A stretch of 64,000 nt of DNA from positions 17,971 through 81,970 of IMG/VR virus record IMGVR_UViG_3300045135_000898. One strand, written 5' to 3'. Source of the DNA: a virus. The notes under the pieces were generated by a model. It did not search any database and had not been told where the DNA came from. It saw only the letters and a program-made list of their open reading frames with translations. A program made the position numbers and the translations under genes. Positions 31,377 through 38,377 of the stretch are shown in pieces. Positions within the stretch are counted from its first letter, which is position 1. Each line of letters opens with the position of its first letter.

Positions 31377-31381
31377 TAGTT

Positions 31382-31669
31382 TTACACAATTATTTTCTGG
31401 TCTGGTACCACGATCTGAGATGGGTTAACGGCTTCAACGTACTGTTTAGCCATTTCTTCAACTGGGTTGATAACGAACATGATTGCATCAGTTTTAACAG
31501 TAACTGAATCGTCTGCGTTATACGGCATCCAAGAAGCAAACGTTAGACGACCTTCTTGCATAGGAATTAGTAGGAGTGGGTTTTTCAAAGTTACAGATGA
31601 ACCTTCCTGGGTTACTTCTGCGATTACTTCTTCACCTGTGGTTAGGCGTGTGATCTGTACTGTAGACAT
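31382..31669 (-). CDS. Sm-like fold phage protein (95 aa)
   Basis: ITRLTTGEEVIAEVTQEG, SVTLKNPLLLIPMQE, FASWMPYNADDSVTVKTDAI and KQYVEAV form a five-strand pattern like Lsm/Sm proteins. The same layout appears in the 128-aa protein at 46310-46696 (LTSGDEVFAI, LIEEPLAL, WMPMAV), so the two are paralogues. Sm-like proteins bind RNA, so an RNA-regulating role beside polymerase and RegA is possible but inferred. AGGATATATT precedes ATG 31669. Confidence 0.65.
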   Translation of the reverse strand: MSTVQITRLTTGEEVIAEVTQEGSSVTLKNPLLLIPMQEGRLTFASWMPYNADDSVTVKTDAIMFVINPVEEMAKQYVEAVNPSQIVVPDQKIIV

Positions 31670-31690
31670 AATATATCCTCAAGATAAAAT

Positions 31691-31713
31691 AGAGGCCGAC
31701 CAATTCGACCTCT
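31691..31713 (-). terminator. Probable terminator between the micro-gene and the Sm-like gene
   Basis: AGAGGTCGA pairs with TCGGCCTCT (9 bp with one G-U, 5-base loop), followed by ATTTTA on the minus strand. An AATAAATA late-like box (31720-31727) lies just upstream. Confidence 0.55.
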
Positions 31714-31722
31714 GTGCATTAT

Positions 31723-31770
31723 TTATTTACCAAACAATTCATCATATTCTTCGTTGGTATAAGGCCACAT
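31723..31770 (-). CDS. Micro-protein MWPYTNEEYDELFGK (15 aa)
   Basis: ATG 31770 is three bases after the stop of the 73-aa gene and has AAGGA seven bases ahead. The 15-residue product is acidic and ends DELFGK, like the C-terminal clamp-type tails of several proteins here (for example YEELFG of the 104-aa protein at 37051-37365). Very short genes are easy to over-call; the good ribosome site and its place between two coding genes support it. Confidence 0.45.
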   Translation of the reverse strand: MWPYTNEEYDELFGK

Positions 31771-31772
31771 AA

Positions 31773-31994
31773 TTAGTCCTTTTTAGAAACGAATGAATAT
31801 AGTTCTTTTGCCTTTTCAGTAAGCTCGTCCATGCTGTATGGTTTCATAGCTTCCTGTAGTTCTTCAGCCGTTTTCTTACCTTCTTCAAACATCTTCTGAG
31901 TGAACTCCATGTTCATCGTCCAAGCGTTATCAAGGTAATCTTTAGCCATTGCTAGCATTTCTGTACGGATTTCGAAAGGGTTTTTATTAGACAT
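31773..31994 (-). CDS. Conserved small helical protein of T4-like phages (73 aa)
   Basis: NPFEIRTEMLAMAKDYLDNA, MEFTQKMFEEGKKTAEELQE and MKPYSMDELTEKAKELYSFV match a small phage protein often seen near polymerase genes in cyanophage-like relatives. Wholly helical with a phasin-like look. Function unknown. ATG 31994 follows AGGAGA. Part of the unit that begins after the late box at 32260-32267. Confidence 0.72.
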   Translation of the reverse strand: MSNKNPFEIRTEMLAMAKDYLDNAWTMNMEFTQKMFEEGKKTAEELQEAMKPYSMDELTEKAKELYSFVSKKD

Positions 31995-32028
31995 GTATAA
32001 TCTCCTGTGTGTGTATGTGTTATAGAAA

Positions 32029-32226
32029 TTAAATAGCGGCGATTTCGTCGAATTTAATTTCTTTCTTGCTAAGGATTGCTTTCTTCAATGAGTATTCACT
32101 TACATTGCGAAAGTCCTTATTCTGTGTAACAAGGTAGCGAGCAAGTTCTGCTGCAGCTTGTTCTTCACGAACTCGGATCATGCGGATCATTGCTCGCTTT
32201 AAAGCACGTTTAACTTTTCGTAACAT
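32029..32226 (-). CDS. Small basic helical protein (65 aa)
   Basis: Begins MLRKVKRALKRAMIRMIRV, an arginine/lysine-rich amphipathic helix, followed by a more neutral helix (EQAAAELARYLVTQNKD) and KKAILSKKEIKFDE. Probably binds nucleic acid or membranes through its N-terminus. No family recognised. AGGAAAA precedes ATG 32226, and a late promoter box lies at 32260-32267. Confidence 0.6.
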   Translation of the reverse strand: MLRKVKRALKRAMIRMIRVREEQAAAELARYLVTQNKDFRNVSEYSLKKAILSKKEIKFDEIAAI

Positions 32227-32259
32227 TTTCTTTTCCTGTGTGAGTGTCAGTTACGAAGT

Positions 32260-32267
32260 TATTTATA
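32260..32267 (-). promoter_or_regulatory. T4-type late promoter box
   Basis: TATAAATA on the minus strand, 34 bases before ATG 32226. Confidence 0.7.
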
Positions 32268-32290
32268 CTTTAGTGTACGATTTTTAGGTA

Positions 32291-32366
32291 ACTCGGCCGA
32301 GTATATTTATTAACCTTATGGTTAACTTTTATTAACTCATTGGCCGAGTTAACTATATGGTTAACC
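32291..32366. promoter_or_regulatory. Dyad-rich intergenic segment downstream of the sHSP gene
   Basis: Four inverted repeats in 76 bases: ACTCGGCCGAGT (32291-32302, perfect), TAACCttatGGTTA (32311-32324), TTAACTC with GAGTTAA (32332-32352) and GGTTAACC (32359-32366, perfect). No T-run follows any of them, so an operator or structured RNA is more likely than a terminator. Function unknown. Confidence 0.5.
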
Positions 32367-32800
32367 TATTCGGCTAAGTATTGTTGCTCTTTACTCCGAC
32401 CAATAGGAATCATCTTAGGACGTTTCTCTTCAGGAATGATTTCTTGTAGAGAGATGCTAAGAATACCGTCTTCCATAGATGCGCCCATAACTTCGATGTT
32501 CTCAGAAATGGTAAATGATTTACGGAATTTTTTGGCAGAGATACCCTTATGAAGGAACGTCATAGAATCATCAGATGTAGTGTAGTTTTCTACAGTCTGA
32601 ACCGTAAGTACGCCTTTCTCAAGTTTAATCTCGACGTCGTCTTGATTATAACCAGCAAGTGCCAGTTCAAGAAGGTACTCAGAATCAGTAATCTTGATGA
32701 TGTTATGAGGTGGAAAAGATACTTGTTTGGCGGTGTTCATTCGCTCAAGTTCATTGAACAAACGGTCAAAGCCAACAAATGAAGGGTGTTGTAGAGTCAT
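32366..32800 (-). CDS. Small heat-shock protein (Hsp20/IbpA family)
   Basis: 144 aa. The alpha-crystallin beta sandwich is visible: NIIKITDSEYLLELALAGYN, VEIKLEKGVLTVQ, FRKSFTISENIEVMGASMED and GILSISLQEIIP, with an N-terminal FDRLFNELERM helix. It binds unfolding proteins and hands them to ATP-driven chaperones, probably protecting virion proteins during late infection. It has its own late promoter (32863-32870). Common in marine T4-like phages. Confidence 0.93.
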   Translation of the reverse strand: MTLQHPSFVGFDRLFNELERMNTAKQVSFPPHNIIKITDSEYLLELALAGYNQDDVEIKLEKGVLTVQTVENYTTSDDSMTFLHKGISAKKFRKSFTISENIEVMGASMEDGILSISLQEIIPEEKRPKMIPIGRSKEQQYLAE

Positions 32801-32862
32801 AGTTGTTTCTCCTATTTAAAGCAAGAATTAAATTGCGGACCAGATTATTCTGCATCCGCTAT

Positions 32863-32870
32863 TATTTATA
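32863..32870 (-). promoter_or_regulatory. T4-type late promoter box for the sHSP gene
   Basis: TATAAATA on the minus strand, 63 bases before ATG 32800 and just downstream of the 334-aa gene. Confidence 0.75.
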
Positions 32871-32875
32871 CAAGT

Positions 32876-33880
32876 TTATGGATTTATATCACTAACTTGT
32901 ACATTTTCAAATGCTGAAACTGAGTTAGTAGAACTCAATCCAGCTATTGGACCGCTAGCGGTCCATTGTTTTTCTTCTGTAGTATAAATTACTTGGCTAC
33001 TAAAAGTAGCCGTAAGATTATAAGTTAATAATCCACCGGAATTTGTAATGGTGCCAGTTGTTGATCCATCAGGACCATTGGACCAAGCAGGTACCGTTTG
33101 ACCATCTTCTACCCCATCAAACATTATTGGGCCGAGGTCCCATGTAAACCCAGGAATCACCCCTGTGGTACGAGGTTCAGTCGTTATATTTAGTACGACA
33201 GAAGAACTCATGTTTAACCATGCGTGCCAATCTAAAGCATTCCTAAGATCTGAGCTACGAGTGATTAGATTAGGATCAATGAAAATCTTAGGTTTATATT
33301 GTGCAATATTTTTTGGATCGCCATTATCAAACCATTCAACAAACCAGTCTGGGAAATGAGTCTTTGGGTCAAAGTCGTAAGCTGTGCCGCCAGTCCAAGT
33401 TACCTCTCCAGTAACTGGATCAACTTCCCATGTTGCACGTCCGAGTGTTACGGACCACGCCCAACCATCTGTTAGAGTTGAACCTAAGTAACCAATCCAA
33501 TCTGAAGATGTTTTCATTTGGCCAGGTGCTGTTGCTCTGAATTCAGTGGCAACACCGTAGTCATCATACCAAAGACCGCCTTCGAACTTTCCGTTTGTGT
33601 TTAATGTTGAATCATAATTATTGATCTTTTCTAAGATTTTATTTTGCATCCAAACATGCATATTGTTTGTAGCATAATCAATCAGCTGAGCTTCTTCTGT
33701 TCCGGTGTCACGGGTTAAAGCTTCAACAAATACCTTTGCTGCAGCATAAAAGTTCATCGGATTAAGAGTGAAATCGCCTAATCCGTTTGAAACTTTTGGT
33801 GCAGCTGCGTGAGCAAACCCTTCATTGTAATTGACAGCCGTTAGGGTTTCAGTAAGTGCTGAAGATTTCATTCCCATCAT
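32876..33880 (-). CDS. Probable virion protein of unknown function inserted among replication genes (334 aa)
   Basis: Not recognised. The N-terminal third is helical (AVNYNEGFAHAAAP, NPMNFYAAAKVFVEAL, LIDYATNNMHVWMQNKI). The rest is rich in Trp, Gly, Ser and Thr with Ig-like strand patterns (FTWDLGPIMFDGVEDG, TFSSQVIYTTEEKQWTASGP), as in fibre or head-decoration proteins. Its own late box lies at 33905-33912. It interrupts an otherwise replicative gene order between the GroES-like and sHSP genes, which suggests an insertion. A secreted or virion-surface role is inferred. Confidence 0.55.
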   Translation of the reverse strand: MMGMKSSALTETLTAVNYNEGFAHAAAPKVSNGLGDFTLNPMNFYAAAKVFVEALTRDTGTEEAQLIDYATNNMHVWMQNKILEKINNYDSTLNTNGKFEGGLWYDDYGVATEFRATAPGQMKTSSDWIGYLGSTLTDGWAWSVTLGRATWEVDPVTGEVTWTGGTAYDFDPKTHFPDWFVEWFDNGDPKNIAQYKPKIFIDPNLITRSSDLRNALDWHAWLNMSSSVVLNITTEPRTTGVIPGFTWDLGPIMFDGVEDGQTVPAWSNGPDGSTTGTITNSGGLLTYNLTATFSSQVIYTTEEKQWTASGPIAGLSSTNSVSAFENVQVSDINP

Positions 33881-33904
33881 TAAATCCTACTTAATATTTA
33901 AGTA

Positions 33905-33912
33905 TATTTATA
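33905..33912 (-). promoter_or_regulatory. T4-type late promoter box for the 334-aa gene
   Basis: TATAAATA on the minus strand, 25 bases before ATG 33880. Confidence 0.8.
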
Positions 33913-33914
33913 CA

Positions 33915-34166
33915 TCAATCGATGTAAGCGAGAATAAATTTCTCACTAATGATGGCACCTTTAGTACCTTCGTGTGTTACAGGAGCAGCTTCACCCCATT
34001 TAACGTAACACTTTAGTCCAGGTTTTGCTTCAGCTTCTGGACCTGCTGCTAGGATCACCGCTGGCTTAATGCCAGTCTCAACTTCGCCGGTTAGGATAAT
34101 TCCTGCCTTTGTAGTTGATTCACGTTGAACCTCAGTAACGAAAAGATTATCATATGTTGGTTTCAT
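33915..34166 (-). CDS. GroES-like co-chaperonin (functional analogue of T4 gp31)
   Basis: 83 aa, minimal GroES barrel: MKPTYDNLFVTEVQRES, AGIILTGEVETGIKPAVILA, GPEAEAKPGLKCYVKWG and GAIISEKFILAYI. T4 gp31 replaces GroES so that the host GroEL chamber can fold capsid protein gp23; a similar job is likely here. The mobile-loop residues (about 17-30, STTKAGIILTGEV) would contact GroEL. It lies one base after regA. Sequence similarity is to GroES in general. Confidence 0.82.
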   Translation of the reverse strand: MKPTYDNLFVTEVQRESTTKAGIILTGEVETGIKPAVILAAGPEAEAKPGLKCYVKWGEAAPVTHEGTKGAIISEKFILAYID

Positions 34167-34167
34167 T

Positions 34168-34581
34168 TCACTTATTGCCTATATTATATTTGGGACACAG
34201 ATTCCAATCGTGTTTATCTTTAAAACCAATAACTTTAATTTGACGCAGTGGAGCTATGTTACTGGCTTGGTCACGATTCACGACATCGATTAGACCCCAA
34301 TCACTTAACAAAGTCGCAATCGTGTTACGACGCTGGATATCATTCTCCATCAGATTAGAAGGCTTTCCATCTAATAGGAACAATTCTTTAAAATGCACAA
34401 TGAAATAGCGACCTTGCTTATGTAGGATATGGCAAGATTGATACAGTGTACGATCTTTTCTTGATGCGACTCCGATACGAGTCAACGTTTCTCGGACTTT
34501 GAGGAAATCGTCCGGTTCATTGATGGTAACTTCCAGCATCATTGCCGGAGTCCATTCAATTGGTTTTTTATTTTCTTCCAC
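34168..34581 (-). CDS. regA: RegA translational repressor
   Basis: 137 aa. Binds ribosome sites of early phage mRNAs and blocks their translation. Matches RegA: ETLTRIGVASRKDRTLYQSC, HILHKQGRYFIVHFKELFLLDGK and NDIQRRNTIATLLSDWGL. The order clamp loader 44, 62, regA then polymerase is the T4 order, though polymerase is now separated by late genes. It overlaps gene 62 by 14 bases. Confidence 0.95.
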   Translation of the reverse strand: MEENKKPIEWTPAMMLEVTINEPDDFLKVRETLTRIGVASRKDRTLYQSCHILHKQGRYFIVHFKELFLLDGKPSNLMENDIQRRNTIATLLSDWGLIDVVNRDQASNIAPLRQIKVIGFKDKHDWNLCPKYNIGNK

Positions 34582-34945
34582 CTTTGTTCACCTTTTGCTT
34601 TAACATTTCAATTTGTTCATTATTTAGTAAGGTCAAAGCTTGGCGAGCTTTTTCATCATTATAGCCATAATATTCTTTGACCAATTCAATCGATTCAGAC
34701 TGCTCAGGTTTAAACCATTTTGAGAATCTTTTTCGTTTACGAATTGTATTTATAAGAAAATCGAATTGTAAACGATTGTCGATTTGATGGTATTTATTCA
34801 TCTCGTTGGCATAGAATATTGTGTCGTTAAAATAAGAAAGGCCACGATTGACCATGAATGCCGAGTACTTCTTTTCGGCATCGTCGTCAACCATGATATC
34901 CTTCTTGGTGGAGTTAATTGCATTGAGATATTCAAATGGATTCAT
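34568..34945 (-). CDS. 62: Clamp-loader small subunit (T4 gp62)
   Basis: 125 aa, close to the short gp62 form of cyanophages. NPFEYLNAINSTKKDIMVDD, FMVNRGLSYFNDTIFYANEMN, IRKRKRFSKWFKPE and VKEYYGYNDEKARQALTLL are characteristic. With four gp44 subunits it opens the gp45 ring and places it on primed DNA. It overlaps dexA by four bases and regA by 14. Much shorter than T4 gp62, as in marine relatives. Confidence 0.88.
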   Translation of the reverse strand: MNPFEYLNAINSTKKDIMVDDDAEKKYSAFMVNRGLSYFNDTIFYANEMNKYHQIDNRLQFDFLINTIRKRKRFSKWFKPEQSESIELVKEYYGYNDEKARQALTLLNNEQIEMLKQKVNKGGRK

Positions 34946-35526
34946 GATATAGCCTGTGCAAGAGTTTGTAGTCGCATTACATCCATTGCGATATCATGAC
35001 GTGGATCATGAGCAATGAACTTATCATCAAGTCCTTCTGGAATAAACTTATTGCTAAGTCCAGATCCATAAGACATACCTTCAATCATTGAGCGAGTATC
35101 ACGAATAGTCCACCAAGGATATGGTTCAGGTTTACCAATATCCTTCATAATCTGTTCAGTGATAATAGGATCAAACGTATTACCGCGAGTGTAAATTGCT
35201 TTGACTCCTTCGCACCCTTCTTTGAAAATATCATACAGCGCAGTGATTGATAAATCGTCTGCAGTAGGAGTTAACTGTGCATCACGTAGTTCCTTAGGAC
35301 GTTCTCCCCACCAAGCAAGAGTATCTTTATCGATTTTCTTGCCGTAGTTTTTAACTTGATCTTCAACGTCAAATTTAAATTCAACGCATGATTCAACAAG
35401 TTCAGAGAATGAGTAAGGATTTGATGTAAAGCGGTCAGTATCAAACTCAACGACAGCCAAAGATAAAACCGGTAGGGTACTTGGGTCCTTACCTAAGGTT
35501 TCGTAGTCATAAATTGCGCATTTCAT
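34942..35526 (-). CDS. dexA: DexA-like 3'-5' exonuclease (DnaQ fold)
   Basis: 194 aa. DEDD-type exonuclease: motif I AIYDYETLG, LAWWGERPKELRD, TRGNTFDPIITEQIM (exo II) and FIAHDPRHDIAMDVM (exo III with H and D). It matches T4 exonuclease A in layout, including KFDVEDQVKNYGKKIDKDTLAWW. It probably degrades host or nicked DNA or trims recombination ends. Its placement inside the clamp-loader operon differs from T4. Confidence 0.88.
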   Translation of the reverse strand: MKCAIYDYETLGKDPSTLPVLSLAVVEFDTDRFTSNPYSFSELVESCVEFKFDVEDQVKNYGKKIDKDTLAWWGERPKELRDAQLTPTADDLSITALYDIFKEGCEGVKAIYTRGNTFDPIITEQIMKDIGKPEPYPWWTIRDTRSMIEGMSYGSGLSNKFIPEGLDDKFIAHDPRHDIAMDVMRLQTLAQAIS

Positions 35527-35696
35527 ATTATTAATCCTATACCGTGATTTGCGATTGCATTCAAAATAATAAAGATACCAACAACGACTTCGAATAACAC
35601 AAGTACAGTCCTTACGATTGCAACCTTATCGGCTTCTCTGTCGGTTTTACCAGTTTTTGATCCTAACGCTTTTGCCCATATTTTCCACCACATCAT
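35523..35696 (-). CDS. Small membrane protein between 44 and dexA (57 aa)
   Basis: Begins MMWWKIWAKALGSKTGKTDR (a Trp-rich, basic amphipathic start), then KVAIVRT and one long hydrophobic helix (VLVLFEVVVGIFIILNAIA), so a one-pass inner-membrane protein. The start overlaps the gene 44 stop (ATGA) and its own stop overlaps the dexA start. Similar small Trp-rich membrane proteins occur in marine T4 relatives. Function unknown. Confidence 0.68.
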   Translation of the reverse strand: MMWWKIWAKALGSKTGKTDREADKVAIVRTVLVLFEVVVGIFIILNAIANHGIGLII

Positions 35697-36631
35697 TTCC
35701 ACTCAGTGTTGGCCATGAGTTCAGTCATACAGGCAACGACGTTAAGTTCAGCATCAGCAACAAACGCTGCTTTATACTGATAGTCAGCAAGAATCAAGAC
35801 AATCTGAGGGACAGACTGTTGTTGAGCCTTATCAGCCATTACATCGTAAATTGAGCGGAAAATAACTTGAGGTTCAACATCAATATTATCAACAACCCAC
35901 TTACGCATTGTCTTGAAGTCTTTTTCCTTCAACGATTTGACCAAAGCATTAATGCTATCCTCAGTCATATCGACCAATGCGCCAGCATCGATCTTACCTG
36001 ATACGGAATAACGCTGTACTTCGTTTAGAACACGACGCCAATCTGGGAAGTGTTTTTCAACAAGCATAGCAAGTGCTTTAGGTTCAAAGTCAACGTTTTC
36101 GGTTTGGAGAATACCGCCTAAACGTTTGAAGAAAGATGCTGCGATCTGTGGCTTCTGTGAAACTGGAATCGCAAACTCATAAACTGAACATCGAGAATGG
36201 AGAGGCTCGATGATACGATTCTTAAAGTTACACGTGAGGATAAAGCGACAGTTATTACTAAACTCCTCAATGAAGCCACGGAGCGCAGGCTGAGTTGACT
36301 GAGGATTAAGGTAATCAGCCTCATCGAGGATAACTACTTTATAACCACCAGTCAGTGAGACTGTAGATGCGAATTGCTTGATCTTCCCACGAAGAGTATC
36401 AATGTTACCTTCTTCAGAACCGTTAATGATGATATAGTCGAGATCAAGCTCATTACATAATGCACGAGCAACAGTGGTCTTACCAACACCGGCAGTACCA
36501 CTAAACATCATATTAGGCAATTCACCGCCTTCTACAATCTTCGAGAAAGTATCCTTTAGCGATTGCGGCAGGATACATTCGTCGATCTTACGTGGACGAT
36601 ACTTTTCGACCCACAGGAATTCATTAGACAT
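35693..36631 (-). CDS. 44: Clamp-loader large subunit, AAA+ ATPase (T4 gp44)
   Basis: 312 aa. Walker A MFSGTAGVGKTTVARAL (about 43-58), Walker B VVILDEADYL, sensor 1 FILTCNFKNRI and the SRC arginine-finger motif (LHSRCSVYEF). With gp62 it loads the gp45 ring for polymerase and for late transcription. Early promoter at 36659-36688. Normal length for gp44. Confidence 0.97.
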   Translation of the reverse strand: MSNEFLWVEKYRPRKIDECILPQSLKDTFSKIVEGGELPNMMFSGTAGVGKTTVARALCNELDLDYIIINGSEEGNIDTLRGKIKQFASTVSLTGGYKVVILDEADYLNPQSTQPALRGFIEEFSNNCRFILTCNFKNRIIEPLHSRCSVYEFAIPVSQKPQIAASFFKRLGGILQTENVDFEPKALAMLVEKHFPDWRRVLNEVQRYSVSGKIDAGALVDMTEDSINALVKSLKEKDFKTMRKWVVDNIDVEPQVIFRSIYDVMADKAQQQSVPQIVLILADYQYKAAFVADAELNVVACMTELMANTEWK

Positions 36632-36658
36632 TTACAGATTCTCCATTATAAAAAACAT

Positions 36659-36688
36659 ATTATATCACATTCAACCAACAAATGTAAA
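36659..36688 (-). promoter_or_regulatory. Early promoter for the gene 44 operon
   Basis: TTTACA (36688-36683), 18-base spacer, TATAAT (36664-36659), with AGCTA upstream. It lies just after the tRNA-Thr gene. Confidence 0.72.
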
Positions 36689-36705
36689 TAGCTAATTTGA
36701 AAAAT

Positions 36706-36781
36706 TGGTGCCGGCACCAAGAGTCGAACTCGGGACATCTTCATTACAAGTGAAGCGCTCTACCTACTGAGCTATACCGGC
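36706..36781 (-). tRNA. tRNA-Thr (anticodon TGT)
   Basis: 76 bases with encoded CCA. Acceptor GCCGGTA pairs with TGCCGGC; D arm TAGCTCAGTAGGTAGAGC; anticodon arm CTTCA-CTTGTAA-TGAAG gives TGT (reads ACA); T arm with GTTCGAC loop. It supplies a tRNA for an A-ending threonine codon used by AT-rich phage genes. Confidence 0.95.
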
Positions 36782-36913
36782 ATAAAACCTCTTACGAGGT
36801 TGGTGCGATCTAATACGTGCCTAGATGCGCATGGCAGGGATGTAAGCTAGTTCCCTGTTTTTGATACACTCATTGACATGGCTTCACTCATAGTTAATCA
36901 ATGTATCGAAATT
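36782..36913. other. Structured spacer between the two tRNA genes
   Basis: No gene found. On the minus strand AACCTC-GTAA-GAGGTT (36801-36786) forms a six-bp hairpin with a GNRA-type loop just before tRNA-Thr, perhaps a processing signal. On the plus strand CAGGGA (36835-36840) pairs with TCCCTG (36852-36857) and is followed by TTTTT, an intrinsic-terminator form that would act on plus-strand transcripts. GATACA/TGTATC ends (about 36863-36908) could pair around the remainder. Confidence 0.5.
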
Positions 36914-36989
36914 TGGCTCCTCGACCTGGACTCGAACCAGGGACCAATAGATTAACAGTCTACTGCTCTACCAACTGAGCTATCGAGGA
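36914..36989 (-). tRNA. tRNA-Asn (anticodon GTT)
   Basis: 76 bases with encoded CCA. Acceptor TCCTCGA pairs with TCGAGGA; D arm TAGCTCAGTTGGTAGAGC; anticodon arm GTAGA-CTGTTAA-TCTAT gives GTT (Asn); T loop GGTTCGAGTCC. Together with tRNA-Thr it lies in the only gene-free stretch over 300 bases (36632-37050); 36990-37050 shows a hairpin ATCATTC/GAATGAT and nothing else. Confidence 0.95.
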
Positions 36990-37050
36990 ATAAAGCCTTT
37001 TCGCGGCCAACGATCATTCACTATGTGGGGAATGATACCCAAATTATATA

Positions 37051-37365
37051 TTAACCGAACAATTCTTCGTAGAGACCTTCGATCTCTTCATACTCGGTTT
37101 GTACCTGGGCAAAAGTTTGTTTATGGTACATAGACGCCAACTTCTTGATGTATTTCTTATCTACACCAGTTTCATCGGCAACTTTATCTACAGCTTCTTT
37201 TTGAAAATCACGTTCAGCATCAATACGAGTCATGCTGTTGCTGATTTCGCCAATAGCTTTCGACAGACGTTCTTTATCTTTAGGATTGGTAATCATTTCA
37301 AGTAGTGCTCCAAATTGTTTACGGATTTCTGTACGTACGATATCGTCACGTGCTTCTGTGTTCAT
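37051..37365 (-). CDS. dsbA: Probable DsbA-like dsDNA-binding protein (104 aa)
   Basis: A helical, charged protein whose C-terminal half (ADETGVDKKYIKKLASMYHK, then YEEIEGLYEELFG) parallels T4 DsbA (DELGVDGKMFNRLLALYHK and VVELYDTVF). T4 DsbA binds dsDNA near late promoters and assists late transcription. The end LYEELFG also resembles the hydrophobic clamp tails of this phage. It lies downstream of gene 45. The match is at motif level, so the name is tentative. Confidence 0.65.
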   Translation of the reverse strand: MNTEARDDIVRTEIRKQFGALLEMITNPKDKERLSKAIGEISNSMTRIDAERDFQKEAVDKVADETGVDKKYIKKLASMYHKQTFAQVQTEYEEIEGLYEELFG

Positions 37366-37393
37366 AATAAGGTCCTAAGATAAGTGCCGCGGA

Positions 37394-37633
37394 TTACTCC
37401 GCAGCGGTTTCTTCAGTTTCAGCTTCTTCAGTTTCTTCCTGAGCTGGGGCATTAGCCTGTACGAATGCAGCGATGCGACCACGTACTTGGCCAACAGATT
37501 CCAATTCAGCACCTTCGAATGCACCTCGTTTTGAGCATACATCGATGATTTGAATTACTGCAGCAAGATCGCCAAGGCCAAGGCCGACAGCTTGTTCTTC
37601 GGTTGCAGTTTCAGTTGCAGTGGTATCAGTCAT
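37394..37633 (-). CDS. Small conserved protein next to the clamp gene (79 aa)
   Basis: Acidic, disordered ends (MTDTTATETATEEQ; EETEEAETEETAAE) flank one conserved helical core, LGDLAAVIQIIDVCSKRGAF with LESVGQVRGRIAAF. This core recurs in marine T4-like phages, without known function. ATG 37633, with AGGAG seven bases upstream, is used rather than a start 54 bases earlier. It is made from the gene 45 transcript. Confidence 0.68.
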   Translation of the reverse strand: MTDTTATETATEEQAVGLGLGDLAAVIQIIDVCSKRGAFEGAELESVGQVRGRIAAFVQANAPAQEETEEAETEETAAE

Positions 37634-37634
37634 A

Positions 37635-38309
37635 TCATTCTCCTGTAGTTGATGACTTTTCAAGGGCGATGAAGTATTCAGTTCCATCTTCGTTAGTGAA
37701 TCGGGAGATTAGCTTCGAAGAAATATCAACGTTGTAATCACCTGATGTCAGTTTAAAATTAGCAATTGTAAATACATATTTGAAACCTGATGTTTCAGAT
37801 GTACCTGCCTGTAGTTCAATCTTGAACGAGTTAGCAGTTGAGTTTTTAGTGTCAGTAACAATACCAACAAGTTGTCCATCTTCTTCAGTGATAACCAACT
37901 CTGATACACCAAGAGCAGATGCCGCTTTACGAATAGAAGCAAGATCTTCGGAAGTAAGAGTAAAGTTAACATCAACTGCCGGCATATTTATATCCTTACC
38001 TGGAGTAGTGAGGATTTCCGGATCAGAGAAGAAGTAACGAACTGAACTGCGACCTTCGCGTACAGTTACGCTGTTCATATCAGGTGCAAAGTCAAGATCT
38101 GGGTCATTAAACATACCGTACACCGATAGGAATTCGCCAAGATCGTAAATACCAAATGTACCTTCGAATGTTTCAGCGACTTCAGCTTTAGCTAGAACGT
38201 TCTTAGCTTCAGCCATTGTACGAAGTACGTTACCTTCTTGGATAACGATGTTTGAGTTGATGGTCGCAAAGTTCTTAAGCAGATTGACCGTATCAGCAGA
38301 AAGTTTCAT
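37635..38309 (-). CDS. 45: Sliding clamp, DNA polymerase processivity factor (T4 gp45)
   Basis: 224 aa ring-forming clamp (trimer in T4). MKLSADTVNLLKNFATINSN is the typical start; two repeated clamp folds follow (GIYDLGEFLSVYGMF; SVRYFFSDPEILTTPGKDI; FTLTSEDLASIRKAASALG). It tethers polymerase gp43 and, in T4, activates late transcription through gp55 and gp33. ATG 38309 follows AAAGGTG; an upstream GTG is rejected. Early promoter at 38346-38374. Confidence 0.95.
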   Translation of the reverse strand: MKLSADTVNLLKNFATINSNIVIQEGNVLRTMAEAKNVLAKAEVAETFEGTFGIYDLGEFLSVYGMFNDPDLDFAPDMNSVTVREGRSSVRYFFSDPEILTTPGKDINMPAVDVNFTLTSEDLASIRKAASALGVSELVITEEDGQLVGIVTDTKNSTANSFKIELQAGTSETSGFKYVFTIANFKLTSGDYNVDISSKLISRFTNEDGTEYFIALEKSSTTGE

Positions 38310-38345
38310 AGTGTAGTTCACCTTTTTTCATTAGACAGTAGAGCT

Positions 38346-38374
38346 ATTATACAACAGTTTAAACCAAATGTAAA
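38346..38374 (-). promoter_or_regulatory. Early promoter for gene 45
   Basis: TTTACA (38374-38369), 17-base spacer, TATAAT (38351-38346), with TAGCTA upstream. Confidence 0.75.
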
Positions 38375-38377
38375 TAG

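Noticed and set aside
36782-36913. A third tRNA between tRNA-Thr and tRNA-Asn
   Set aside because: No T-loop GTTCGA, no acceptor pairing and no CCA could be found on either strand.
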